Source of the DNA: CAZLMG01 sp964560765
GTDB taxonomy: Bacteria; Bdellovibrionota_B; Oligoflexia; Oligoflexales; CAZLMG01
DNA length: 63,860 bases
Assembly: GCA_964560765.1 (NCBI GenBank)
Contig: CAZLMG010000023.1
Location: forward strand, 1-63,860
Direction: 5' to 3'
Part shown: one piece after another, positions 35,053 through 43,863 of the stretch
Layout: the number at the start of each line of letters is the position of its first letter
Position numbering within the stretch: position 1 is the stretch's first letter
Translations under genes and position numbers: made by a program
Notes under the pieces: generated by a model
What the model was told of the DNA's origin: nothing
What the model saw: the letters and a program-made list of their open reading frames with translations, nothing else
Database searches by the model: none

Positions 35053-35546
35053 TGATCGGAAGGGGTGTGGGAGTGTTTTCTGCGCAATTGCAGCAACAGA
35101 TTCAGGGCTATTTGACTCGCTATGAGACCAAGCGTTCATCCATATTGCCTATCCTGCACGCTATTCAGGATGAGCACGGGTTCATCAAGTCAGAGCATAT
35201 CGAAGCGCTTGAGTCGCAATATGGACTGAGCGCGGTAGAAGTCCGCGAGGTTGTGACTTTTTACTCGATGTATCGGACGGAGCAGCCCGCAAAGTTTGAG
35301 ATTCAGTTTTGCGACAACATTGTTTGTATGATGTTGGGGGCCCGAGAGGCGATTGCAAAAATTGAGGGCCGCATTGCCGAGTATGAGCACGCCGGGCAGC
35401 AGTCGCCTTTTAGCGTGCAAGGTGTTCCCTGCTTGGGCGTCTGCGATGGAGCGCCCGCAATGCTGTGCAATAAGGACCGTCATTTGCGCGTCACTGCTGA
35501 AAATGTTGACCAAGTGTTGGCTCGATACGCGCCGCCGCTGAAGTAG
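35052..35546 (+). CDS. nuoE: NADH-quinone oxidoreductase subunit E
   Basis: 24-kDa [2Fe-2S] subunit (cluster N1a) of the NADH-dehydrogenase module. 164 residues. Ligands are visible: FCDNIVC and, 40 residues later, CLGVC. YGLSAVEVREVVTFYSMYRTEQP is typical. The ATG overlaps the nuoCD stop (TAATG). A GTG at 35073 with GGAAGG nine bases upstream is a plausible alternative start and would drop seven residues. Confidence 0.94.
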   Translation: MIGRGVGVFSAQLQQQIQGYLTRYETKRSSILPILHAIQDEHGFIKSEHIEALESQYGLSAVEVREVVTFYSMYRTEQPAKFEIQFCDNIVCMMLGAREAIAKIEGRIAEYEHAGQQSPFSVQGVPCLGVCDGAPAMLCNKDRHLRVTAENVDQVLARYAPPLK

Positions 35547-35563
35547 TTGAAGGAACGGATGCT

Positions 35564-36835
35564 ATGGCTGATTCTCTGAAAAAAGTGCAAGTGACGACGC
35601 GTTTTGCTGGTATGTCTGATGGGCGTAGCCTCAAGACCTACGCAGCGAATTCCGGCTATGAAGCGCTGAAAAAGGCCCTGAAAATGCAGCCGCAGCAAGT
35701 CATCGACGAGGTGAAAGATGCGGGCTTACGTGGGCGTGGCGGCGCAGGGTTTCCGACGGGTCTGAAGTGGAACTTTGTTCCCAAAAACGACACGGGACCA
35801 AAGTATCTCCTCTGCAACAACGATGAAGGTGAGCCTGGGACATTCAAAGATCGATTGATCTGTGAGCAGGCGCCGCACATGATCATTGAAGGCATGGTCA
35901 TTGGTGGTTTTGCTGTCGGTGCTAAAAAGGGCTACATCTACACTCGTCGGGAATTTTACGAAGAGACCGCGTGGCTTGAGCAGGCGATAAAGGAAGCCTA
36001 CGAGGCTGGATATCTGGGAAAGAATATCTTGGGCTCGGGTTTTGATTTCGATTTAGATCATTATTGTGGTGCCGGTGCCTACATCTGTGGTGAAGAAACG
36101 GGTTTGATTTCTTCGCTAGAGGGAAAGAAGGGGCAGCCCAAGCTTAAGCCGCCCTTTCCTGCGATTTCAGGTTACTTGAATCGTCCAACTGTCGTGAACA
36201 ACACAGAGACGTTGGCACTTGTGCCGCATATCGTTTTGCATGGCGCCCAAAAGTTCCGTGAAGCTGGCACGGAAAAGAGTCCGGGAACCAAGCTTTTTTG
36301 TATTTCCGGTCGCGTTCAGCGTCCTGGCGTCTATGAGTTGCCCTTGGGCTACCCGCTTGAAAAGCTAATTTACGAGGATGCGGGCGGCATGCAGCCAGGT
36401 TACAGCCTGAAGGCTGTCATTCCCGGTGGTGCCTCCGCACCTATTCTGACACCGGAAGAAATCAAGGGTCTTACTCTCGATTATGAAGCAATGGCTGGTG
36501 CCAAGACGATGTTGGGTTCGGGGGCGGTCATGATTATCGATGACAAGACGTCGATGGTCGACTTGATGAAAAACATTGCGGATTTCTTTGCGCATGAGAG
36601 TTGCGGTCAATGTACTCCGTGTCGAGAGGGTACTGGCTGGTTGGCAAACATCATGAAAGGTGTGGTCAATCGCGAATGTGGTACGGAAGAGGTCGATCGC
36701 TTGTATAGCGTCGCACAAAACATGGGCGGCCGGACGATATGCGCGCTGTCAGATGCAGCAGCCATGCCGACCATGGCGATTGTGCAGAAATTTGGCGAAG
36801 AGATTAAAGCACACTTGGGCGCTGCGGCGCGTTGA
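35564..36835 (+). CDS. nuoF: NADH-quinone oxidoreductase subunit F
   Basis: 51-kDa flavoprotein that oxidises NADH: FMN, NADH and cluster N3 [4Fe-4S]. 423 residues. GRGGAGFPTGLKWNFVP (NADH/FMN site), CNNDEGEPGTFKDR, GAGAYICGEETGLI..., and the N3 ligands SCGQCTPCREG plus a Cys in RTICALSDAA are all present. AAGGA precedes the start. It begins 17 bases after nuoE. Confidence 0.97.
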   Translation: MADSLKKVQVTTRFAGMSDGRSLKTYAANSGYEALKKALKMQPQQVIDEVKDAGLRGRGGAGFPTGLKWNFVPKNDTGPKYLLCNNDEGEPGTFKDRLICEQAPHMIIEGMVIGGFAVGAKKGYIYTRREFYEETAWLEQAIKEAYEAGYLGKNILGSGFDFDLDHYCGAGAYICGEETGLISSLEGKKGQPKLKPPFPAISGYLNRPTVVNNTETLALVPHIVLHGAQKFREAGTEKSPGTKLFCISGRVQRPGVYELPLGYPLEKLIYEDAGGMQPGYSLKAVIPGGASAPILTPEEIKGLTLDYEAMAGAKTMLGSGAVMIIDDKTSMVDLMKNIADFFAHESCGQCTPCREGTGWLANIMKGVVNRECGTEEVDRLYSVAQNMGGRTICALSDAAAMPTMAIVQKFGEEIKAHLGAAAR

Positions 36836-36848
36836 AGAGAGGGTTCCT

Positions 36849-38360
36849 GTGGCAGAGGCGCAAGCAGCAAAAGAGTCGGTAACTTTTAAGTTAGACGGTA
36901 AGGACGTGTCCGTCCCGAAAGGGTGGACCGTCATGATGGCTGCCGAGCGAGAAGGGGTGAAGATCCCGCATTTTTGCTGGCATCCAGGACTGTCGGTGGC
37001 GGGCGTTTGCCGATTTTGCATGGTGAAAGTGGAAGGTCGGCCCAAGCTTGAGATAGCGTGCAATTTGCAGGCGATAGATGGCATGGTCGTGTCCACCAAA
37101 ACGGACGAAGTTAAAGATGCCCATAAGTGGGCCCTAGAGTTCCATTTGATCAATCACCCATTGGATTGTCCAATATGCGATCAGGCTGGCGAGTGCGGAT
37201 TGCAAGACTACTACATGAAGGTGGGCAAGTATCCCAGCCAGATGCATCGTCCGAAGGTGCTGAAGCCGAAGGCGCTGGATGTTGGCGGCGATCTGGTATT
37301 GGATACGGAGCGCTGTATTCTCTGTAGCCGTTGTGTGCGGTTCGAGGATGAAGTCACCAAATCTGGTGCTCTCGGGATATTTGATCGCGGTGATCGCTCC
37401 ATTATCGGCACCTATCCGGGTCGCAAAGTTGAACATAACTACACGGCGAATCTAGTCGATATTTGCCCTGTTGGCGCCTTCACCTCCAAAGACTTCCGCT
37501 TTAAGCAGCGTGTTTGGTTTTTGCAAGATAAGCCGAGCACTTGCCCTGGGTGCTCCACGGGATGTCAGGTAAAGGTATTCGCGCGTGAAGATACGCGACG
37601 CTATTTCCGGATGAAGCCGCGCCAATCGGACGTGAATGGGCACTGGATGTGCGATAGCGGCAGGCATATGTATGAACATGTTAATAAAGAGAATCGACTG
37701 CTGTTCCCCTATGCCGATGTTGGTGGTGGTAAGGCTATTAAGGTTGACCAAGATACGGCTGTAAGCATGCTTGCAGCACGCTTACAGTCTGTCCCAGCGA
37801 CGGACATTGGCTTGTTGGTATCGGCGCAGTACACTAACGAAGAATATTCTGACCTCTTTGCGTTTTTTGTCAAAGAGTTGGGAGTAACTCAGGTCTATAC
37901 ATGGCGTGAACCCACTGAAAAAGTCGATGAGTTTGATGGCATCCTGTTGCGCGGTGATCGCAACGCCAACACGGCCGGCTTGGCCAAGGCAATGGCGGAC
38001 GCGGGGCTTTCGGCGCGGCAGGCGCAGGGTTTTCAGGAGCTTGCAAAGGCAAAGGCATCGGTTGTCGTGGCACTAGCGCCAGAAATTCCGCTGACCTTCC
38101 CAAGCTTGAAGGCTCATTTTGCCAGTCTGGCTGAACTGCCCTTTGTCTCCCTTTGGTCGGCATCGCACCTGGCTGGGACGGTCGGAGTTAAGCACGCCAT
38201 TCCCATGAAGTGTTTCACGGAAAAAGTCGGTACATTCACCAGTCATGGTGGACGGACGAGCAAGCTTGAGTCTCCGTTTCCGCCCGCAGTTGTGGACGCG
38301 ATGAGTGTTTCAGAATTGGTGAGCGCGGTCCGATCGCAAATGAAGTTGCAAGCGAAGTGA
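36849..38360 (+). CDS. nuoG: NADH-quinone oxidoreductase subunit G, short form
   Basis: Iron-sulfur electron-wire subunit. 503 residues from a GTG at 36849 with GAAGAGAGGG upstream; the frame extends into nuoF but that part is a shadow. N-terminal [2Fe-2S] domain (WHPGLSVAGVCRFCMVKVEG), His-Cys cluster (HPLDCPICDQAGECGLQDYY), [4Fe-4S] (CILCSRCVRF, DICPVGAFTSKDFR), and a molybdopterin-like domain starting CPGCSTGCQVKVFARED. Many NuoG proteins are 680-900 residues; here most of the molybdopterin-fold part is reduced. It ends 12 bases before nuoI. Confidence 0.93.
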   Translation: MAEAQAAKESVTFKLDGKDVSVPKGWTVMMAAEREGVKIPHFCWHPGLSVAGVCRFCMVKVEGRPKLEIACNLQAIDGMVVSTKTDEVKDAHKWALEFHLINHPLDCPICDQAGECGLQDYYMKVGKYPSQMHRPKVLKPKALDVGGDLVLDTERCILCSRCVRFEDEVTKSGALGIFDRGDRSIIGTYPGRKVEHNYTANLVDICPVGAFTSKDFRFKQRVWFLQDKPSTCPGCSTGCQVKVFAREDTRRYFRMKPRQSDVNGHWMCDSGRHMYEHVNKENRLLFPYADVGGGKAIKVDQDTAVSMLAARLQSVPATDIGLLVSAQYTNEEYSDLFAFFVKELGVTQVYTWREPTEKVDEFDGILLRGDRNANTAGLAKAMADAGLSARQAQGFQELAKAKASVVVALAPEIPLTFPSLKAHFASLAELPFVSLWSASHLAGTVGVKHAIPMKCFTEKVGTFTSHGGRTSKLESPFPPAVVDAMSVSELVSAVRSQMKLQAK

Positions 38361-38372
38361 GGAGTTTGACTC

Positions 38373-38987
38373 ATGGCAGTCATTAAGGTTCAGTCGGCGC
38401 CACAGGACAACAGCATGTTTGCCATGGCGTGGGGTTATTTCACGTCCATCGCGGCAGGCATGAAGCACACCATCATGATTTTTTTTCGGCAGCTGTCTGG
38501 CAGGGAAAAGACTAATACTCTGGAGTGGCCTGAGCAGCCGGCGACCTATTCTGATAGGTTCAAAGGCAAGCATTTCTTGACTCGGCGCGACGATGGGCAG
38601 ATTCGCTGCACAGCGTGTTTTTTGTGTGCCACAGCTTGTCCGGCAGAGTGCATTCATATCGAGGCTGGGCAACATCCCGATAACGAAATTGAGAAGTTTC
38701 CGGTGCGCTTTGAGATCGATATTCTGCGCTGCGTCTTTTGTGGGTTTTGTGAAGAGGCGTGTCCGGTCGATGCGATCCGGCTTGGGCCAGAGTATGCCAT
38801 GGTTGGTGGCGCAGGTGAAAAGTGGGTTTATACGAAAGACTATTTGGCGGATCGGGGCGAGCTTCACGGTGGCATCACCAGCGTTAAGGATGAGAACGAA
38901 AAGCATCCGACGATTGATCACGATGCTAGCGACGAAGTGTTAGTGAGTCTAGCTCCACATGATGCGCAGCATCATCACCCGCATTGA
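38373..38987 (+). CDS. nuoI: NADH-quinone oxidoreductase subunit I
   Basis: TYKY ferredoxin-like subunit carrying clusters N6a and N6b between the peripheral arm and the membrane. 204 residues with two CxxCxxCxxxCP motifs: CTACFLCATACPAECI and CVFCGFCEEACPVDAI. GAG in GTGAGGAGTTTGACTC is the Shine-Dalgarno. The C-terminal 30 residues are an extra acidic/His-rich tail (PHDAQHHHPH) not typical of the family. nuoH, which normally lies between G and I, is absent. It converges with the CinA-like gene 11 bases away. Confidence 0.95.
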   Translation: MAVIKVQSAPQDNSMFAMAWGYFTSIAAGMKHTIMIFFRQLSGREKTNTLEWPEQPATYSDRFKGKHFLTRRDDGQIRCTACFLCATACPAECIHIEAGQHPDNEIEKFPVRFEIDILRCVFCGFCEEACPVDAIRLGPEYAMVGGAGEKWVYTKDYLADRGELHGGITSVKDENEKHPTIDHDASDEVLVSLAPHDAQHHHPH

Positions 38988-38998
38988 TTTCTGTTTAT

Positions 38999-40204
38999 CT
39001 AATTTACGGCGGTATGCTCAAGTCCGCCTGACATCATTTCAGTCCAAGCGATAAGAGTCATCTCGACCATGGCGGCATGGGCGCGGCCATGAGTTCGACC
39101 CTGCGGCAGGAAGGGCGATTTTAGCTCTTTACTGACGACGCTGCCAGATAGTTGAGCGTGTACCTGCCAATTACCGCTGAGGCTCATCGGGCCAACGCTT
39201 AGCAGTAAGTTTTCGTCGGATGCAGCTAAGTCTTCCAAGCTACTTGAGTCGACGTTTCGAGATATCTCAGTAATCAGCGTATAGCCAAGAGTGTCTTTGT
39301 CATCTTCGTTATCTTTAGGTGTCAGGCTGCCAAGGCGCATGCCAAGTTGACCTTGAGTTCCCAGGTCGAAAATGACTGGTTCGGAAAATCGAGACAGGAC
39401 TTTCAAGAATTGGCGTCCAGGATCGTCGCCATTTTGATAGATAAGCCAAGGCTTCAGCTCATACGTAAGGCGTTGAATCAACTCCTCATGCTGAGCGCGG
39501 ATTCTGTTGGGTATCCATAGTTTTACCTCCACATAAGGAATGTGGGGGCGGTAGCCAACGACAAGGCCCGTCTCTCGAATCACGTCTTCGACCTTCTCTG
39601 CGATGAGCGACTCACTCAGGCCGAGGCAGTTCCAGCGCAGCAATTGTATGGGCTCCTGAGCGCCAGCGGCTTCGATCTTTTCGCGTAGGTGCTTTTCCCA
39701 AATGGTTTGAATCTCGTGCGGTGGGCCAGGCAGGCAAACCAGCCATTGGTTGTCGTGTTCTACGGAAAATGCGTTCGCGGTTCCCGCGTCGTTGACTAAT
39801 ATGGTGGCGTTGCGTGGAAAGAAGCTCTGCTGACGGTTGTTTTCAGTCAGCGGAATTCCCCGTTCGGCGAATATGGACTCAATTCGTGCCCAGCTATCGC
39901 CATCAAAAACTAAGTCTCGTTGCAGCCACTCCGCAAGAACCTGACGAGTGAAGTCGTCGGAAGTGGGGCCCAGGCCACCGGTAATGAGCACCAGTGAATG
40001 TTGCCCTTGGCGCGTAAAGTCCAATGCTCCTGTAATGCCATTACGATCATCCGGGACTGTTATATGTAGCGTAACGTCATATTGTGCATCTGTAAGAGCG
40101 CTCGCCAACCACTGTGCATTGCTGTTGACGATATCGCCGGAGGCAACCTCCGTTCCCACGGTTATGATGGCGGCGCGAGGTCGGAGGCTAGCTTCCTTGT
40201 GCAT
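38999..40204 (-). CDS. CinA-like protein with molybdopterin-binding (MoCF) domain
   Basis: 401 residues from the ATG at 40204. The N-terminal ~170 residues match the COG1058/CinA MoCF domain: AAIITVGTEVASGDIVNSNAQWLASAL, VPDDRNGI, SLVLITGGLGPTSDDFTRQVLAE, and LPGPPHEI. The usual C-terminal CinA deamidase part is not recognisable; instead there is a divergent region (DLGTQGQLGMRLGSL...) of about 130 residues. CinA family members act in pyridine-nucleotide recycling (NMN deamidase, ADP-ribose pyrophosphatase) and competence; the role here is uncertain. The start overlaps the end of guaD by 17 bases. Confidence 0.8.
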   Translation of the reverse strand: MHKEASLRPRAAIITVGTEVASGDIVNSNAQWLASALTDAQYDVTLHITVPDDRNGITGALDFTRQGQHSLVLITGGLGPTSDDFTRQVLAEWLQRDLVFDGDSWARIESIFAERGIPLTENNRQQSFFPRNATILVNDAGTANAFSVEHDNQWLVCLPGPPHEIQTIWEKHLREKIEAAGAQEPIQLLRWNCLGLSESLIAEKVEDVIRETGLVVGYRPHIPYVEVKLWIPNRIRAQHEELIQRLTYELKPWLIYQNGDDPGRQFLKVLSRFSEPVIFDLGTQGQLGMRLGSLTPKDNEDDKDTLGYTLITEISRNVDSSSLEDLAASDENLLLSVGPMSLSGNWQVHAQLSGSVVSKELKSPFLPQGRTHGRAHAAMVEMTLIAWTEMMSGGLEHTAVN

Positions 40205-41495
40205 AGACCGTTTTTCCTTCCAGAATGACGCGATCAACGATGCGGTCATCCCCTAAAAATATGGTGGCAAACAGCTGCTCTTCGGGATCCTGGCACGTTG
40301 TGAGTCGGCGCTCAAGCAAGCGGCTCTTGTGCCAGTCGAGCACAACGACGTTGGCGACTTTTCCGGGGCTGAAATTGCCAAGCCGACTGTCTAACGATAG
40401 GGCTGCAGCGCCACCCAGCGTGGCCATGTGTAAGAGTTGTGCCGGCCTGGGAGTGTAGCCGCGCAACTTCTGAATCTCGTAGGCTGCTCGCATCGTTGCG
40501 AACATGGAAAAGCTGGTGCCGCCACCGATGTCGGTGCCAAGCGCATAACCAATCTTCGACTGCTCCATGTCTTCCATTGAAAATAGGCCGCTACCCAGAA
40601 AAAGATTGGATGTTGGGCAGTGGATGATTTTTCCTCCCGCTAAAGCCAGCCGCTGGCGCTCGGCTGGAGACACGTAAATCCCGTGACCAAGCAGAGTTCT
40701 GGAATCCACTAGGCAGAAGTCCTCATAGACCTGCAGATAATCATCTGCCTTGGGAAAAAGCTGGGAAACCCAAACCAATTCATCGCGATTTTCGGCATAG
40801 TGGGTTTGAATGTACGTCGTCGGATGCCGGTGATGCAGCTTCCCAAGTTCGCGCATCAATTCGGCCGTGCAGCTCGGAGCAAACCGAGGAGAGATCGCAA
40901 AAAATAGACGATCATGCCGTCCGTGCCATTGGGTAATCAGCTGCTCGCAATCAAGAATGTCCTGCTCGACGGAATGTAGCAGCTCCTGAGGTGCGTGCCG
41001 GTTCATCGAAGTCTTGCCGATAACTCCAAACAGCCCATTGGCCTCGAAGGCCTTGAATAATGTATGGGTTGCTGATCGGTGACTGGAGGAGAAGACAGCG
41101 GCACACGTGGTGCCGTTAGCTAGGAGTTCTCTACAAAAACGTTGCGCGGATGCGCGAGCAAAATCCTGGTCTTGGAATTTAGCTTCATGCGGAAAAGTGT
41201 ACTTATTTAGCCAGCCCAGAAGCTCTTCGCCATAAGCTCCAATCATGTCCATTTGGGGAAAATGTAGATGAGCATCGACAAAACCAGGAATAAGTATTCG
41301 ATCGCCGAAATCAGTATATGTAGCCTGAGGGTAAGCATCTTTGATGGTGGCTGCAGGTCCGATTTCGAGAATGGTGCCGGCATTATCAATGGCCATAGCC
41401 CCGCCTGAAAGGGCTTCAAAAGCAGCGTTGCCCTGACCGCCGCTACAGTGCCAAAAATTGCCAGCGATCACTGACTTGGCCAGACTCTGGCTCAC
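40188..41495 (-). CDS. guaD: Guanine deaminase
   Basis: Amidohydrolase converting guanine to xanthine in purine salvage or catabolism. 435 residues from a GTG at 41495 placed by AAGGAG eight bases upstream; the frame runs to 41546. Metal and substrate motifs: PGFVDAHLHFPQ (zinc His-x-His), THYAENRDE (His), GHGIYVSPAER (His), CPTSNLFLGSGLF and ALGTDIGGGTS (Asp). It overlaps the downstream CinA-like gene and is divergent from the luciferase-like gene. Confidence 0.94.
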   Translation of the reverse strand: MSQSLAKSVIAGNFWHCSGGQGNAAFEALSGGAMAIDNAGTILEIGPAATIKDAYPQATYTDFGDRILIPGFVDAHLHFPQMDMIGAYGEELLGWLNKYTFPHEAKFQDQDFARASAQRFCRELLANGTTCAAVFSSSHRSATHTLFKAFEANGLFGVIGKTSMNRHAPQELLHSVEQDILDCEQLITQWHGRHDRLFFAISPRFAPSCTAELMRELGKLHHRHPTTYIQTHYAENRDELVWVSQLFPKADDYLQVYEDFCLVDSRTLLGHGIYVSPAERQRLALAGGKIIHCPTSNLFLGSGLFSMEDMEQSKIGYALGTDIGGGTSFSMFATMRAAYEIQKLRGYTPRPAQLLHMATLGGAAALSLDSRLGNFSPGKVANVVVLDWHKSRLLERRLTTCQDPEEQLFATIFLGDDRIVDRVILEGKTVYAQGS

Positions 41496-41589
41496 TAAGA
41501 AGCTCCTTGCAGTTGCATGCGAGCGTAGCTGCGCTAGATGGTGCATGAATTGGGCACTTATACCATGGAAATGAAGCCGGAAATACTGT

Positions 41590-41617
41590 TTGATTTAGCG
41601 TATTCAGCTACTATACT
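41590..41617 (+). promoter_or_regulatory. Strong sigma-70-like promoter of the luciferase-like gene
   Basis: TTGATT (41590-41595), 16-base spacer, TATACT (41612-41617). A start site near 41624 gives a 22-base leader to the GTG at 41646 and argues that the longer open frame upstream is not coding. Confidence 0.65.
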
Positions 41618-41645
41618 CGGGCCACTGCTACATCTTGGGGGCTTT

Positions 41646-42860
41646 GTGTTTTTCGATATTTTTCACTCCATAGGGCGAATTGATTCCATCACGCCCCGGC
41701 GAACTGACGTGGAAGTCTTTTCCGCATTCTTGGAGCAAGCGCTCTTAGCTGAAGACCTTGGTTTCGATACCATGTGGGTCGCAGAATCCCACTTTTCGTC
41801 GGAGGTTCAAAAGCGACATCGTCAACCCGTCATTCCCAACTATCATGGGGAAGTGGGCTTGAATGCCGATGCCATGGTACTGGCGCAGACGCTTTTTGAG
41901 CGTACCAAGAAGTTAAATTTTGGCACGGCCATTTTTAATATTGTCGGTGGAAATGGCGGGCCCATAGCCGCTGCAGACCGTGTCAATTTCTTGACCTACA
42001 TGAATCAATTTCGGGAGTCACCGCGCAAGCTGCAAATCGGCGTCGCCGCGGGGCGTTTCCCTTACATTAACTCTCCATTTGGCATTGTCCCTCGTTCGCG
42101 TGAAGAAGAATGCCTTTGGGGGGTCTATAAGCGATTTATCTTCCTTGAAGCTCTCGAGATCTTTTTGCGTCTACTTCAAGGCGAGGTGATTTGTTCCGAC
42201 GATATTGAGTCCCGCGAGATCTCAGCCGCTAACTGTGGTGAAGATGCCTGGGAAAAGGCGCTTGCAGCCCTGGGCAAGGGTTCTGCTTGCGCCAGTCTGT
42301 CCTATGTAAAACGATGGCAGTTTGAACCAATTGCTTTGGTTCCACGCGTGTCCGAAGAGTTGCGCAGCCACCTTTCGATGATTCTGGGTTCTCACGACCC
42401 GGAGGCTCGTCATGTGGGCTTTCGCTGGGCTGATCTTGATCTCTTCAATCTTTCCTTCACTCCCCCAGCGCAATTGGCAGCCGTCCACCAAGAGATGTTC
42501 TCCTTTTGTGAGCAGCACGGCCGACGGCCATGGCACCGCGCGCGCATGCCGCGTACGGTTCTAGTTTTTGTTGATGAGGATTCGCAGGAGGCGGCCAGGC
42601 GCGCCGATCAATGCTTTGACACCTATATTGAAGCAATGCGTGGCACTGTTGTATTACCGCCCAAACAGGCATTACTTGAGCGCGCATTGGTGGGGTCGCC
42701 GGAAATGATTTGTGAGCAACTGCACCCGGACAATTCTCGCGGTTTTCACGCAGATGATCGTTTAATGCTGTGGTTTGAGTTCAATCAGGCTGACTATGCG
42801 GCCATTCGTCGTCAAATGACGCTGTTTTCTGAGAAGGTGAGGCCGCACTTTGTCACTTGA
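41646..42860 (+). CDS. Luciferase-like flavin monooxygenase (LLM class)
   Basis: 404 residues from the GTG at 41646, just downstream of a good promoter and with GGGGG before it; the open frame reaches 41538 but those codons overlap the promoter. TIM-barrel bacterial-luciferase family: FFDIF..., EDLGFDTMWVAESHF, AQTLFERTKKLNFGTAIFN, GVAAGRFPY, MWFEFNQ and a late FSEKVRP. Such enzymes use reduced FMN or F420 and oxygen to oxidise diverse substrates; the substrate cannot be told. Next gene starts about 20 bases later. Confidence 0.8.
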   Translation: MFFDIFHSIGRIDSITPRRTDVEVFSAFLEQALLAEDLGFDTMWVAESHFSSEVQKRHRQPVIPNYHGEVGLNADAMVLAQTLFERTKKLNFGTAIFNIVGGNGGPIAAADRVNFLTYMNQFRESPRKLQIGVAAGRFPYINSPFGIVPRSREEECLWGVYKRFIFLEALEIFLRLLQGEVICSDDIESREISAANCGEDAWEKALAALGKGSACASLSYVKRWQFEPIALVPRVSEELRSHLSMILGSHDPEARHVGFRWADLDLFNLSFTPPAQLAAVHQEMFSFCEQHGRRPWHRARMPRTVLVFVDEDSQEAARRADQCFDTYIEAMRGTVVLPPKQALLERALVGSPEMICEQLHPDNSRGFHADDRLMLWFEFNQADYAAIRRQMTLFSEKVRPHFVT

Positions 42861-42879
42861 TCTTGGAGGCAGTAGCCAA

Positions 42880-43863
42880 TTGACGGGTGCCGTACCGCTT
42901 TTTGCTTTGACGCGCGGTCCGCAGCTGGAGTTGGTGGTTCATGGGGCTTATTCCTGGATCTCTGCATCATCTTCAATGAGCGAGCAACCTACGGCTCATA
43001 TTCGCGTACCTTGCCGAAGTTTGCTCAAGCCTTGGCAACTCCTTGCCACGGGAGTGGCGATCGAGGGCTCTGACGGCGTCATGCCTTTAGCCTCGCACGC
43101 TGGTACAAAGCTGCATGTGGAGGCTCTGAGTCGACTGAGCCGCGCACTTGGCGTTTTAGAAGAGGAGCTACTTTGTCCCTCTTGCTTGCCAATGGATGCC
43201 GACGCACAGTGCGATGCGAAGGCTGCTGGGGCGATGGCGCGCAGATTTTTTCATCCCTGTGCAGGAAAGCACCTTGCGATCATGGCTGCCTGCCGGCGAA
43301 ATGGCTGGCCGACGCAGTCCTATCGCAATATAGATCACCCATATTCTCAGCGACTGTCTGCGTTGCTGGAAAAATCAATTGGTAGTCGGTTGACTTGGGT
43401 CGCGGATAGCTGCGGACTGCCGACGCCACTACTGACCCTGTCCGAGCAAGGCGCATTATGGAGACGTCTTGCGCTTGATCGGGATGAATCCGTTCATGCC
43501 GTCCGCCAATGTTTTGCCTCTTCTCCCGATCTGGTAGGTGGGCCGGGGCGCTTGGATTCCGCTCTTATCCAAGATGGAGCTGGAAATGTATTGGCGAAAG
43601 AGGGCGCGGATGGTTTGCTGGCCATTCAAGCGATTGAGGATGGGCATGCGCAAACAATCGTCGTTAAACTTGCGTCTGGCTATCGGTTGGATTTTCTGGC
43701 ATATGCCGCCCTGGCATTGTTGATGGAGCGCCAGTCCGAAGTGAGAGGGGCGATGCAAAAGGTGCTTACAACTCTTGAGCATAGAGTCAGGTCTGTGCTT
43801 CCGGCTGACCAGCAGCTCTTCTTCTACTCGCAAGAGGGGGGGCTGTGGAGCGCGTTCGCGTAA
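42880..43863 (+). CDS. Asparaginase II-like protein (PF06089 type)
   Basis: About 327 residues from the TTG at 42880, supported by GGAGG ten bases upstream and by the family N-terminus (VPLFALTRG here, PVLVEVTRG usually); a TTG at 42850 is an alternative. Family motifs: CRSLLKPWQLLATG, CAGKHLAIMAACR, YRNIDHPYSQRL, DSCGLPTPLLTLSEQG, VGGPGRLDSALIQ and KEGADGLLAIQ. This class (Rhizobium etli type) hydrolyses L-asparagine and is unrelated to E. coli asparaginases. The Asp/Cys/Lys positions are kept apart from DSCG for DGCG. The stop overlaps the pseudouridine synthase start by 19 bases. Confidence 0.82.
   Translation: MTGAVPLFALTRGPQLELVVHGAYSWISASSSMSEQPTAHIRVPCRSLLKPWQLLATGVAIEGSDGVMPLASHAGTKLHVEALSRLSRALGVLEEELLCPSCLPMDADAQCDAKAAGAMARRFFHPCAGKHLAIMAACRRNGWPTQSYRNIDHPYSQRLSALLEKSIGSRLTWVADSCGLPTPLLTLSEQGALWRRLALDRDESVHAVRQCFASSPDLVGGPGRLDSALIQDGAGNVLAKEGADGLLAIQAIEDGHAQTIVVKLASGYRLDFLAYAALALLMERQSEVRGAMQKVLTTLEHRVRSVLPADQQLFFYSQEGGLWSAFA

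Noticed and set aside
41538..41645. N-terminal extension of the luciferase-like protein
   Set aside because: It contains a strong promoter and no LLM-type N-terminus; GTG 41646 fits better.
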